Positions 22,242 to 48,600 of a stretch of 64,000 nt of DNA are shown here, piece after piece. The notes beneath the pieces are model-generated. The model did not search any database, had not been told where the DNA came from, and saw nothing but the letters and a program-made list of their open reading frames with translations. The stretch's first letter is position 1. Each line of letters begins with the position of its first letter. A program made the position numbers and the translations under genes. The DNA comes from Glandiceps talaboti (lineage: Eukaryota > Hemichordata > Enteropneusta > Spengelidae): contig NC_135557.1 in the NCBI RefSeq assembly GCF_964340395.1, positions 14,082,661-14,146,660 of the forward strand, written 5' to 3'.

Positions 22242-22343
22242 ACCAGAAATTAGGAGGTCTTAGCCATAACTCAGATTTTCTCGTTTCTGTGGTAATCTTA
22301 TGTAATCATTTGATGACCGCACAATTGCATAATTGAGAAACTG

Positions 22344-22344
22344 A

Positions 22345-22428
<84 letters not shown>

Positions 22429-22510
22429 GGCAGAGGCAGAGAAAAGACAGAGACAGATAGAGACGGAGAGGGAGAGACAGAAAGACAGACACAGACAGAC
22501 AGAGAGAGAC
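22344..22510. repeat. GA/CAGA polypurine tract just upstream of gene 2
   Basis: GAGAGA, CAGAGA and CAGA units with GGCAGA variants, ending about 24 bases before the gene 2 start codon. It probably lies in the 5' untranslated region or core promoter. Confidence 0.9.
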
Positions 22511-22533
22511 AAAGAGTTGTAAAAATATTAACA

Positions 22534-35114
<12,581 letters not shown>

Positions 35115-36904
35115 TAGCAATCCGGTGGTTATGTATACGATTTCCACACCATCCCATTGTCTAGGAAAGATGCTAAAAGATATGGGATGCCAACAATTGG
35201 ACAGTCACTTGCAAAAGAAAATATTTCAACGGAAGTGCCTCCTAGTGGAACACAACTGTTACAAATATAAACATACTGTCATAAACTTTGGATAATTTGT
35301 AGGGAGTCTTTTTGCAATCTTATATCAACATGTATTACGCCAGATGGCCTTCTTAATTCATTGTTCAGTTGTAGCTACTGATCTTGTTATCAACACGCAC
35401 TGTGCCGTGCGGGGGAGAGGAGGGGGGGGTGTCAGCAGGCCTGCATATTTTATTATCATGACATAAAAATTATTGATCCGAAATGTTTAACAAAAAGTCA
35501 AATGAAACCATTAGTTTAGTACTCCAATAATTGTTACATTTTGTGTCCGAGTACTGGTTCAGATTTGCTTCGCATCCGTCTATTTCGTAATGTTACAGGA
35601 ATCGTTCTACCTGTTCTACTATTGTGGTATATGAATATGCACAGTTGGCACGCGTCCAGTTGATGTTTACTAATACTTTTATTTCACTTTCTCAACTTTG
35701 GCCAAATGAAACCATAAAACTTTACTTTTATATAAAACTCTACGTGTTTTTGAATATTTTCCAATATACTGGTATAATATATAGCAATAACCCCCTCCCG
35801 GGGTTGGGGTCGGGTTGGCAATCCAATTACTTTTAACCATTGACTTCAATAAATCCACGAGCGAAACATTTTGTTCACTGGTCAAAACCGACTGGTATAC
35901 CATTCCCAGGGGCGGTTTATTGCTAAAGTCTAAAAACAACAGCCCCAATTTATTGACTTGATTAATAATTGGTTTGATTTCTAGCAAATATAGGGATATA
36001 CCATTTGCTGTGTACAATGTGTTTGTTTATTTGTTTACGACGAAAATGAGCACGTGATTGAGTTAGGAAATTATAGTTGATAACAATAACAATAGCATCT
36101 ATATTCTGATTTATTACAAATACAGTATGCAGTTAATGCAATTGTTATGTTTCATATCTATGTTTGTTTTTATGTCTACGAGGCAATGAATCACTGTGAC
36201 ATTTGATTTTAAAATCTGTAATTTCTTGCTTGACAAGTGGTTTCTGTTATGTATGTATCGATATCATTCGCTATGTTTAGTTTTTTGTTTATTATTTGAT
36301 GCATTTACAACTTAAGGTAGATAGAGTGTATGCGTCAGTTTACACCTGTCGCATTTGTAAATAGTGGAGTATTTGTCATTATTGTAATTTATGGTCGTCT
36401 TCATTGTTCTTTTCACAAAGAGATTTTTGTAGTTCATTTTCCATTTTTGTTATGTAGTTACGTGTAAAGCAGTGACATTGACACAACATCGCAAGTATAT
36501 AGCACTCATTGTAAATACCTAAATAACGCGCAAATAGCGTAGGTCGACTGATTTTATACCTTACAATTTATATCAATAACTCAAATGGCATGTCTATGGT
36601 TGTATTAATATTAAATGCATGTGTGGTTAATTTCATGTACTCACTGTGTTGTTTGTTTATTAGTTGTTTGCTTACAACTTAAATTATCGCACTGAGGTTA
36701 GAGTATGTATTTGATTACAAGTGCGCCAATGTCATGTCTATGGTTTTATTTATAATAATGTGCACGTAATTTATTTTATTAGTGTGTTCATTGTTTGTTT
36801 TATCACCACTTGGGACTATAACTCCCCATTGATTTCAGTAACCCCAATCTCATATAATTATGATTGGCTTTATAACGACTAAATTGTAATTATACCATCT
36901 CTGG

Positions 36905-36962
36905 TTGTGTTTGTTTGTTTGTTTGTTTGTTTGTTTGTTTGTTTGTTTGTTTGTTTGTTTGT
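36905..36962. repeat. TTTG microsatellite
   Basis: About fourteen GTTT units. Confidence 0.9.
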
Positions 36963-37613
36963 GACTTAGATGATCACATGGCATTATTCACAATTGTCCA
37001 ATGTCATGTTTATGATAGGTATGTGGTATTCTTGGTTTGATATGTGTCTCAATTATGCTTGTGTCTATTCAGACCAAATGAATAATAAGTGAATAAGAAA
37101 TGAAAACGAAAAGATTCAATATATTAATTCATCAGTCCTTATAAGCTAATTAGATATGATTCTGCGATGTGTGTGTGGTGTCAGTGTTATTGCAAGTAGT
37201 GAGCTGAAGGTTGTCTATTGTTATTATTTTTTTTTAAGTGTCCCTTAAGCGAAACGCCACAGAAACCCTGTTCATGCTATAAAGAATGAGCGTATATACA
37301 TCACATTATGTTGTCATTTATGTCTGTTATAGCTATCCACTCCAACCAATCGTAAGAAGACATGTACCTTTATTCTAATTCACATTCCAAGATCGAACAT
37401 TTTAGCAGACGACACAACTCGATGTGTCATCCAGATATTCTGAATAGTTCCATTTTATGCCAACACACCTGGGAAATGTTGCCGATTTGGTATAATTACA
37501 GACTGCTTACATGAAGAGACATGAAGGAGAGTTGAACGGGAAACAAAGGCAAAACTCTTGTTATTTCCTGTCCGATAATGTATTATCTGGCTTTCTTTAA
37601 GCCTAAGGAAGTG

Positions 37614-37870
37614 ACTTGGTTCCGGTTACCCTATCCCAACTTTTTTTTTTCACTGCCGATCCTAAACCTTTTTTTCATTTTACATATTCGAAAAAAAATA
37701 ATAAAATCACGAAGTCGCGCGAGAAATTGTGGATGTGGAAACTTAAAAAAGACAATATAAAAATGTTCTTCCAATATGTAATGACTGTACATCTGACGGG
37801 AAGGAACCAATAACACAGAGACAATATGGAGAATAACGGAAAACATATATAACTACCTGAACTAGACAAT
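37614..37870 (+). repeat. Interspersed repeat family B, copy 2 (intergenic)
   Basis: Same order of blocks as copy 1, with GGTTCCGGTTACCCTATCCC at the start and ACCTGAACTAGACAATCATA at the end. A shared extension (CGATCACGCTCAATTTTAGA) runs to about 37975. Confidence 0.82.
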
Positions 37871-38361
37871 CATACCCGATAAAATAAAATACGAAGGCCA
37901 ACCCCCACAAATGTGTGGTTCCGATCACGCTCAATTTTAGAAGAGGTGGGGTAGGCCTTATGTTTTCAAGACCAAGAAAGGTTATTTTCACAAGGCCTGC
38001 ATGTGCACATTCTCTTCGAACTATAAATATATAACCATCGTGGTTACAATGATAAGAATATTGTTACGAAATACTTGGACTTTAAGCGCCCTCAGTGATC
38101 ACTTGTGGCCAGTCCTATACGGTCAGTATCTGGCTGAGAAATGTAAAAGATCCCTGACTCTCAGGTGCGGTTATCCGACCATGGGTATGTCAGTCAGTTG
38201 CTGGAAGGTGGAAACTTGGTCACGTGAGGTTGGTCACCATGGGCAACCACCCCTCCCGTCCGGGGGACTCTGGTTGAAGACGGCGTGCAGTGAACAGTGT
38301 ATTTCTTGTGCTGGTGAACTAATCTCTTGCTTACCTCTATTTTCCTTCTATTTCGGTTAAA

Positions 38362-38566
38362 GACTGTCTTGATGAATTTGATAATTTGTATATATGTGAC
38401 GGGTGGAAAAAGGAAGGAGAAGTCTTGCAATTCAATTCTCAGAATGAATTTGTGTCGCAAGTAAAAGAAAAAGACGTATATGACGCTGATAGCATTGTTG
38501 CCACAAAGGACTTCATTGCATGGACAGAGTATTGGGGTGACAGTTTAAAGATACTGTACCATTGAA
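38362..38566 (+). other. Possible unassigned terminal exon
   Basis: A pyrimidine-rich tract ending GGTTAAAG precedes an open stretch reading DCLDEFDNLYICDGWKKEGE through VATKDFIAWTEYWGDSLKIL to a TGA. It has no ATG, no recognised family and no linked upstream exon. Cysteine spacing at the start vaguely recalls small disulfide domains, but a third cysteine is missing. It could be chance. Confidence 0.2.
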
Positions 38567-39106
38567 ACAAAAATGTAAACAAAACAAAATCGTAAAAAGG
38601 TACAATTTTAGATAAATTTCCAACATGGCAGTGTTCAATGTTTTTATGTTAACGTAACTGTCGAAATATGTATATATATATATATGCATCACAATGTACA
38701 GAACCATTCTCAAAAAATAGAAGTAAGTTCTAAGAATTATACTGTCAATATCTGCAACGAAATATTTACAGCAGATAAGTCTTATTAAGTTATTTGTATT
38801 CCAAGTATAAAACAAAACCATTTGAAGCTATATCCGACACAACCTTCATCAGGTGTTTGCAGTTTTGCCTTCTCGTTGGTACTATAAAGTTCCAAAGTAA
38901 ACAAACAATGGGACTAGATATCCATTTATTACGAAAGCAATCCCCTAAATTTGTAATAGAATTGTGTATGCAAGTTTCATGTTGGATCAAATTTTCAGTT
39001 TGTTACAGGTTTATCACCAATTACAAGACATTTTTTAATTGCTTAAGCGTTTTCTATGTAACAGCACTCAACATCTTTGACCGGTTACCGGTAAACACTA
39101 TAATGT

Positions 39107-39582
<476 letters not shown>

Positions 39583-40062
39583 TATATATATATATGTTGA
39601 TATATGCAAGATATCTTACCAGTAGTTTGATGTTTAGTATCATATTTTACTCTAGAACGATATGACATCATTTAGACCTATCACGTTTCAGGGGGAGTGA
39701 AATTACAGATGAATATTGTACGCCAATAAAGTTGTTGATTGTTCACCATTTTCTTTTTAGTGAATCTGTTTTGAATGAATACTCCTAATATTGGTGACAG
39801 GATGACTTGAAACTTGGTCAATTGTATGGAATCGCCACGAAATGTAAAGGTCTCTGTCTCAGTCTCCTCTTCCTCATCTCGCTCTGTCTTTCTCTTTGGC
39901 TCTCTATATATCGTTGCATTAGTCTTTATGTTTCTGTCCGTCCATTCGTCTGTGTCTGACTCTCTGTCTGTCTCTCTCTCTCTATCGTTTGTCTGTCTGA
40001 CGTCTGTATGTATGTATGTATGTATATATGTATATCTCTCTCCCCCCTCTCTGTCTCTGTCG

Positions 40063-40169
<107 letters not shown>

Positions 40170-40406
40170 TCTTGCTATCTCTCTCTGGTGCATCATTATT
40201 GTAGTGCGCCAACTAGCGTTTACAATGAAAACACTGACAAATTCAAATTACATTCGTCACATTCTCTTCTCTGTCGATTTCTTAGCGTGGGGTGCCTCCT
40301 GTCATTGCAAAACGAGACCACGTGATTTATGTGTACACAGTGTGCTAACTATATACTAAAGGGTGGCAATTATCATTGCTCATTTTGCCTCCTGTCTTGT
40401 AAAGTC

Positions 40407-40486
40407 GCATACATACATACATACATACATACATACATACATACATACATACATACATACATACATACATACATACATACATACAT
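40407..40486. repeat. CATA microsatellite
   Basis: About twenty CATA units. Confidence 0.95.
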
Positions 40487-43400
40487 AGCTCATTCACTGT
40501 TCTATTGATACTTTCACCTTGAAAATTTTCAAGTCGAAATAACCAAAATGTGTCGGCCTACAATAACTCAGTAAGTTGAATACACGAAAAGCCTTTTAAT
40601 TGTTTATATTCGTATTTCGTATCCGTATCAAAAGCAAGACATAGCTTTATTTTTATACACTCACTTTTACTTTTACTTTCATATCCAATGTAATATAGCG
40701 AATTGGTCGATAAACTGAGAAGTTTTGTAACTGGAAACACCATTCGGGTGTCTCTACCTATATCTTATCGAGGTTAGCCGATATTGAGTTATCTATGAGT
40801 TGAAAGTGGGTCAATTGTATGGTATGACCTATATATGACCCATAAATTGAAGTCCTAGTGCTCTGTTTTGCTGAAGTAATTAACTGGTAAATTCCGTGTG
40901 CCGTCCTGGTGTGTACCTATATATACTATATAGTTATTCCAGGTTATAATTGAGGCACCATCAAGTACATTCTTTGTTTGCCGTCCGCGTGCGGGTAGGT
41001 TTCCCGGTAGATTTAGAAGGGAAAAACATCAACATTTAATTTTGCTCAAAATTTCACACTATATTGTTACAGTAATGGTAAGACCATTCAACTGTCTTCC
41101 GAATAACTATACATATATCTGAATAGTCGTTAAAGACAATCAAACTTTGGACACTAGTGTAGTAAATTTAGACAGCATATGAATCATCAGAAAAGTAACA
41201 TGCTACTCTTGAGGGCGCACTGCAGATTAAAACTACTACAAGTACCGAGTAAAGCCGCTAATATGCTCTTTTCTCATCATTGTCTCATAATTCACACAGT
41301 ACTAATACTTATCATTTACAATCAGCTTAAGCTGTACTGTTGAGGTCATATTAAATTGAAAAAAAAAATATTACAATTAAAAAAGACATTACAAATGATA
41401 TAATAGCAAACATGTACAAACAAGCTCAGTTGTTAAAATGCTTCAGTTTTTAGCAAGTCTCAATGTGAGGTGTTTCAATGGATGGAACCGGTATGTAAAA
41501 TATTACCTGTCTGCCACTAATCTATAATTGTCATTTTTGCAAGTAAAAGGTATCATGTTAACACATGTCCATTCGATTATGTTGAATATGGTGTCTGTTT
41601 ATAGCTATATAGACATGTCATCCATCGTTCGTGTAAATGGAGCGAGTAATAGTATATTATAGCTGTATGAACGCTTATATGACTTATGCATGTTATCTTC
41701 GATATTACAGTTCTTTTCCCCAAACCGCGTCAAAGCTATTAAATGAACTATCAAGATCAGTGAGCCTGCTCATAAGGTTTCATGTTCAGATATACATACC
41801 ATAAAGATAACACACAAACATCACTTACACCGTGTGGGCTCTGTATTTAGTTGGTGACAAAAACAGTATCAGCATGCATATTACTACACAAGGTATGATC
41901 TGTTGAAGTTCAAACAAAATCAGGTCAGCAGCCTATTTGTCAATAATGTGAACAGTAATTTGTTTTATTGAAGAGCCCATACATTGGAACAAGTTGTTTC
42001 GTAATACATCATATTACCAAGCTCAAACTATTATAATTTAGTCATGATCACGTTCGAAGAAAGAGTTGAACTTCTTTATCTATATTGGGGCATGGATGTA
42101 TTAGTGAATAGGTAGGTTCCTATTATTCTCGACGTTAGTTGCCCGCAATTAAGGTCCAAGAACCACGAAACAATATATCAAAGGTAATTATGTAAGTGGT
42201 ACTGGTGTTTTCTTTTCACTTCATACCAGTATACCACTATAGAAAACAGTGGTATGAATCCATGATTGGAGTTTGTACTATATTTTGCCAATATCTACAT
42301 TTGGGAGAGACTGAAAAAAAGAGGTTTGAAATTTGCTTCGTCCAAAACACATCTCTGACCTAGTCTATAAAGATGTACTTTTGTTCTATATCCGGTAATG
42401 AAGTCATGACGTCGTTGTACGCAATATACGGTCACTGATGAGTAGTCTATCTGCTAGACCTCGGATGTTCTTCCGATACATTACGACACACGACCGATAG
42501 CAAGCCCTCACTGCGAACTTCGTTCGCTTATAGTATCGAAAGAAAGCCCGAACGTCTAGCAGCAAGACTAGTCACTGGTGAGCTGCAGGTGTGTATCACT
42601 CGACATGCACTTAACGTTTGTCAATGGCCTGGAAGAAAGTGAATACCCCTTTGTGTTATGTAATGTATACGCGACGCATCAAGCTGACTGTACATTGTAT
42701 ATTAACAGGTTATCAAAACCTATTCATATCCGATATGAAGGCCTATAGGTTCTCGAGATTTATACGATTATTTGAATAATTAATGACAGAGTCAATAAAA
42801 CGTGTGTTTCATTGCCAACTGAGCGTTAACTTCCAATCTTGACTGTATTATAAATCGCCAGGTGTCTAGATACTTCATAATTTGGTGATAAATACTTACA
42901 AGACTTATTTCGTGACTTTGGGCAGTTATAGATCCTCATCACGTATATGTAGTGATAGGGTTTTTTATTAAATTTCTTACACTAAATTTAATTCCAGAGT
43001 AAACGCCCTGGAAACGTTTCTGGACAAGTAAATCTCCCATTAACAGATAATTGATATTGGTTATCATTTCCATGGAAACACTGTGATGTTAATCTATCTC
43101 TGGATGCCTTCACAGATTGTTGCCGTCACCTCCTTACTGAAAACTGGAAGCATTTGTTTTCTTTTGTAAGTTTGGTTGTTTTAATTATCTTTTAAAAAAA
43201 GAAGAAGAGTAACAATGGCCAAGACTAACAAGTATCCAACTTTGGTTGTCTCGAATCCCTTGCGCGATACTCTTTCTAAACAGTTGGTGATCTGACATGG
43301 TGTGATTGACAGACCGGTGCTGTGAAACCAATCTGAAAAAATGTGTCAAGCCATACATATCAATGTGAGGCCTTGTTTATATAAAGTGATGCTGTATTCT

Positions 43401-44295
43401 CGTCAGACGTACACAATACGAAGTTGCTATTAACTTAAAATGTTTGATTTGGCGTTACTACGTGTATAGATGTGAAGAAGATTCCATGTATCGGTTCAGT
43501 GTATGCAATACGATGATATCATTAGCTAAGTCACCCCTAGTTCATCCAGCAATTGTTCCAATCATCTCTGGACATTTGTGAATGTTATCATAGGTTGGAT
43601 TTAATACCGACGCCATTTTTTCTGAGCAGTAGCAGTAACTCAGAAATAGTGAAAATGACAGTTCTTGTTTGGCTATCAGATAGGCAATATTTATCTTTAT
43701 TTTTATTTCTGCTATTTTGTTATCACAATTCAAGTACTAGTTATACTGAAGGCTTTCACCAAGGAACTGGTCGCCCCTGGTTTCGCTAAATATATGTCTT
43801 TGAATTCGCTCAAACGTGTGTCCACGAAATGGAGTGTTCCACTAAAGTTTGTTTGTTTTTAAAACCAATTTCACCCGTTCAAAAGCGAAATCAGACTTCT
43901 CTTTCGAGAATTTATAATATCGACACCATACTCTGTAAATACTGCCATCTATTAGGTACCTGCTGAATGCCAATATTTATAGAATTCACAGGAATTGGTA
44001 CAATTTTCACCGGCAACTTCCTAGGCTGCTCGGATGTCGGAGTATCGAACAAAGTCAAAACAAGATTTTCTATTTTGAAATATTGAAGAGATCGTATGTA
44101 GGCGAATTCTCCAAAATGATTGCCTGCAGATGCGATCTTATGGCCAACCACAACATGTAATGTGAAGCTTTTATAGAAAGTTGTGGCATAGATCTCACGG
44201 TAATATATACCCCTAATATAAATGGAATACATTTTGAAGGGGATGGAGTACATAGAAACCAGTACTGGTAATGCCTACTAAAACATATTGTGTTT

Positions 44296-44641
44296 TCCGA
44301 TTACGCTCAATTTTAGAATAGGCGGGGTAGGTAGATGTTTTAATTTATTTTATTATATTTTTTTTCTCATATGTGAGTGTCTAGTTCAAGTAGTTATGTT
44401 TTCCGTTGTTTTCTATATGGCCTCTGTGTTATTGGTTTCTTCTCAGCAGATGTACAGCCATTACAGATCGGAAGAACAGTTTTATACGGTCTTTTTCATT
44501 TTTAATTAGTCAGTTTCCGCATCAACAATTTCTTGCAAGACTTCACAATTTTCGTGATTTTGTTAATTTTTTTTCGAATACATAACAAGTTTAGGATCGG
44601 CAGTGAAACACTAGATGGGGTCGGGTAACCGGAACCCAAAT
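44296..44641 (-). repeat. Interspersed repeat family B, copy 3, inverted (intergenic)
   Basis: Reverse-complement copy ending GGTCGGGTAACCGGAACCC. Includes the CGATTACGCTCAATTTTAGA extension also seen at 37920. Confidence 0.82.
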
Positions 44642-44988
44642 ATTATTTTTATTAGGCCTAAAGGTCACACAATAAACACACTCGACGGTAAATGCAAATA
44701 AGCTGCCTTTGTTCTCGTGATCATTGTACATGTACGTACGATTATAATTTTCATATCCTGAAAAAATGCCATAAATTGACTTCAGATCAGTCAAAAATCC
44801 ACTTCGCTAGAACAAATATGCTTAGAACTCACATTTCTACCGGCGAAATTGACAGCTAAATGAACAGAAAGGCTGAAATCCCGACGATTTCTGAATTGTT
44901 GCTCTGTGGTATCTTGCAATTTTTTAAGCTGGTTGCAAACGTTAAAAACATGCGGGCTACCTATATTTGAATATCCAATTTAAATATT

Positions 44989-45496
44989 CATGTAACCGTC
45001 GCGAGTCACATCGAGGTCATTCATCTGGCGAAACTTCTCCACGCTCCTTCCAAGCGCAGACATGTGTAAACAGGACTTTCTTCTCTCCTGTTATTACAAA
45101 ACATGGTCATAATAATCCTCTTACTTTTTATACAATATCCATGGCAAATTGTGTGCCTAGATTGCGAAATAAACTTTAAATTCTCAACTGACAAGTTGAC
45201 CTTTTTATAGTTGTCTCTTTGTCATACAAGGCTAGGCTGGTTCAAAATCACAGAAACCCGGAAGTACACTCGCAGAACATCACACACAGCCTGGATCGAT
45301 GCGATGGGTGAATTTATCAGCTTCAAAACAGTTTAACTAGATTATGGCAAGTAGTGGTTTGTAATTTTACAGGGGTTAATAGCCTTTTAGCTGGATGTCA
45401 TCAATAATGAAACGGGTTACGAAGGTACGGAAGTTTTGCCAGATGAATGACCTCGGGGTTAGCGTCGTTAGCGACGTGACTCGCGACGGTTACATG
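44989..45496. mobile_element. Foldback element ending 24 bases before the gene 3 start codon
   Basis: CATGTAACCGTCGCGAGTCA followed by GAGGTCATTCATCTGGCGAA on the left (44989 on) reappears inverted as CCAGATGAATGACCTC...TGACTCGCGACGGTTACATG on the right (45437-45496). The element is about 510 bp and CpG-richer than its surroundings. It must contribute the proximal promoter or 5' leader of gene 3. Confidence 0.8.
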
Positions 45497-45520
45497 TAAT
45501 GACTAGCTAAGCGTCTTACA

Positions 45521-45628
45521 ATGGCTGCCTTGAGCAGAGACCTTCGTTGTAAGTACGCCTTTCTCGGTAAATCAGGACTAAAAGTGTCAAATATCTGCCT
45601 TGGGTCCACAGTCTTTGGAACAAATAAG
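45521..45628 (+). CDS. Gene 3 exon 1: start and first beta strand
   Basis: ATG in ACAATGGC context; 36 codons [12 protein letters not shown] then [20 protein letters not shown], the conserved AKR N-terminus. Donor AAG|GTGAGG, phase 0. The start codon lies 25 bases downstream of one arm of an inverted repeat. Confidence 0.9.
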
Positions 45629-48600
45629 GTGAGGAATATACTTGAATTCTTCAGGAAGTATGTATTAAGCTGTATACCATGTAAACTACCGTAGGTCAAC
45701 CAGTAAGCTGTGACTCACTTTGTCATCAGAGTAGTAAAACATCAAGTTACTCCAGGTATATATGGGTGTCTCAAAACAGCATCTGCGATTAAAAGGTGCT
45801 ACTAGCAGTTTCAACAAAACACTTTGCGACCTGTAGCACTTCGATTCTGCGACCACTAGCACTCTGACTCTGCGACTCATAACACTTTGATTCTGCGACT
45901 GCAAGCACGTGAATCACTTTCAGCGATTCTTCTTTCTTTTTCTGGCATCGATGGTCGAACAGCGATAATGTAGCTGCATGTATGCGCCGAACTAGGACGA
46001 CCGCACCCGTGACCCGGTAGCTACATTCACGGTAAATTATGATCGACGCGACACTCTCCTGACGCATGTGAAAGTAAGCCTAATCGATGTTTCATTTTAC
46101 TTTGTCATTGATGTCAATAAAGTTTTTGCTCACTTTGGTGTTTTATTGTATTGGCGGCAAAACAGACAACATTTCATGTCACCTTGTAGAATGTTTGCGT
46201 GGAGAGAGGCGGCGGCCGTGACCCTTGCTGATCAAAAATAGGTCACATGCTGCCATGCATGGTGATAAAAACATCGTAAGACGCCACATGTTTTACACGA
46301 ACATGAACTTTACTAATATATACATGTTTTAGATTTTCATAATAATCACAGGTTTAATTCTCCGAGTCGTAATTACGAGAATCGTTCTAAAAGATTCTTG
46401 TAATTACGACTTTTCGATTCTCGTAATTACGACTTTTTAATTCTCGTAATTACGACTTTTCGATTCTCGTAATTACGACTTTTCGATTTTCGTAATTACG
46501 ACTTTTCGATTCTCGTAATTACGACTTTTCGATTCTCGTAATTACGACTTTTTGATTCTCGTAATTACGACTTTTTGATTCTCGTAATTACGACTTTTCG
46601 ATTCTCGTAATTACGACTTTTTGATTCTCGTAATTACGACTTTTCTATTCTCGTATTTACGACTTTACGATTCTCGTTATTACGACTTTTTGATTGTCGT
46701 AATTACGAAATTATGATTTTTTTATTGTTTGTTATTTTTCAATTTTTGAATTGTTCAGACACGAATCTTATGATTTTGATGTACTAAGCAGATGTACTAT
46801 AGAGTGTTTGACACGGTAACCGGTTTGTATGATTTGATTGCGTTTTTCGTTTCTTCAGGAAAAACTCGAGTGCATTAAAACAGCGAAGAATATTCTTTCA
46901 TTATATGTCGGCAAAATGAATCAATAATGGATTTGAAATTGAAGAAAATAGTATTTACCATCTGATATTTGGTAAAATTCACAACTTTAGTTTAGAATTT
47001 TCTTCTTTAAGGTAAATCAGATTTATACGGTTTTGAAATTTAAAATTCAATAACGTGGCACCGTAGGTCGTTCGATCAAGTTTGAAAGTGTGTGGAGACC
47101 TTTTCCACGGTTGATAAATACTTGAATATATGTATTTGGTATGGTATAATAATATTGGTTTGAGGGTCAGTTAGCCAAGTGACCGGTTTGTCGAGGTTAT
47201 TGACCCTGGTATATCAGGGTGTTAGTAGGAAGGCATTGGCGAGACGTCCCCAGATAGAAACTTTATTGATCCTTCTTTTAAGACGTTTCGGACCGGCCCG
47301 TTAGGTCCTTCATCAGTCGTAATCCTGTCTTGTATTGGACAGTTTCCCTACATCTTCATCATTGGATATAAGTTGGAGTTGTGTCCGAATTTCAGAAGAA
47401 TATCTATATGTTTAATATTGGACTCCATTATTTGAACAAATTCTTTGCTGATGAAGAATTCTTGTTGTTCTGGAATTCTTGTTTTTTGTTTATTATTTGG
47501 CTAAGTTCGTTGACAGATTGCCTGTTTAAACATTGCAGTGAACCTACTAACTTCTTGTTGCATCCAGTATATGTGTGTACATATGTGAACACGTTATTTC
47601 ATTGCCATTTCTTTTTTTAACCTATAGGTGTTATGTAATTTCACTGGACTTATATTAGAGTGTTCAGTTCACCTTAAATGTACTTACTACCCGATGATCG
47701 GGTGTTGTTGAGAACTCAGCTGTTGCTTATAACATGAACTTAAAATGGCAGTGTGATTTTTCCAGTTCGATATCAACTTACCGGAGAATTGCGACGTAAT
47801 TACGGGAATCGAAATGTCTTTACGATTCTCGTAATTACGAGATTCAAAAAGTCGTAATTACGAGAATCGAAAAGTCGTAATTACGAGAATTGAAAAGTCG
47901 TAATTACGAGAAAAAAGTCGTAATTCCGAGAAAAAAGTCGTAATTACGAGAATCGAAAAGTCGTAATTACGAGATTTGAAAAGTCGTAATTACGAGAAAA
48001 AAGTCGTAATTACGAGAATCGAAAAGTCGTAATTACGAGAATTGAAAACTCGTAATTACGAGAAAAAAGTCGTAATTACGAGAATTGAAATCTCGTAATT
48101 ACGAGATTTTAAATTTTTTTTTTTTTCCTCACAACTTGGCACTAATACGCTTCCATAGTATCAAACATTAAACGTTTGTTTAAAAAGTTGCAATCCTTTT
48201 CGTTGCCTTTGCCGATGTAAATAAGGCCAGCTTGCCGAAAGGGAAGCCTTGTAGTCATGTAAAGAACTATGAAACTTGTGAATGGGTGACGTCAGATGAC
48301 TTGAATAAATTATGATGATATTAGCTAATGTGACAATGGCTATTCCTTTTTTGAGATTGCGTGACAACGATGGAAAGCGTGAAGGGGACTGGGCAATTGT
48401 TAAATTAGAAGTGCAAATTGCCCGGCCGTGGTGTGCATATGTAACGCCATCAAGGGTCCGTTATATGATCTAGTGTCCTTTTTGACACAGCCGCAGTGTT
48501 CATAGGCGACGTGGTCAAAGTATTGTCGATCAAAGCCAAGTTTACACGTTTTGTAATACAATGGGTTTGTTTGTTTGTTTGTTTGTTGAAAAAAAAAACG

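Larger units (their letters stand above)
20028..22533. other. Head-to-head spacer between genes 1 and 2
   Basis: A 2.5 kb gap holding whatever promoters serve both genes. It carries a composite repeat (20605-20990), a long TA run (22143-22238) and a GA/CAGA tract (22344-22510). No coding segment or clear TATA element is identified. Confidence 0.7.

Noticed and set aside
38001-38360. 119-residue plus-strand open frame
   Set aside because: No domain match by eye; it partly starts in the extension of a family B repeat.
47381-47620. 79-residue open frame between the 23-bp arrays as a transposase
   Set aside because: No catalytic motif or zinc finger; length and composition fit chance.
46367-48112. 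23-bp repeats as a CRISPR array
   Set aside because: Repeats are contiguous with no unique spacers, occur in opposed orientation and lie in an animal intron.
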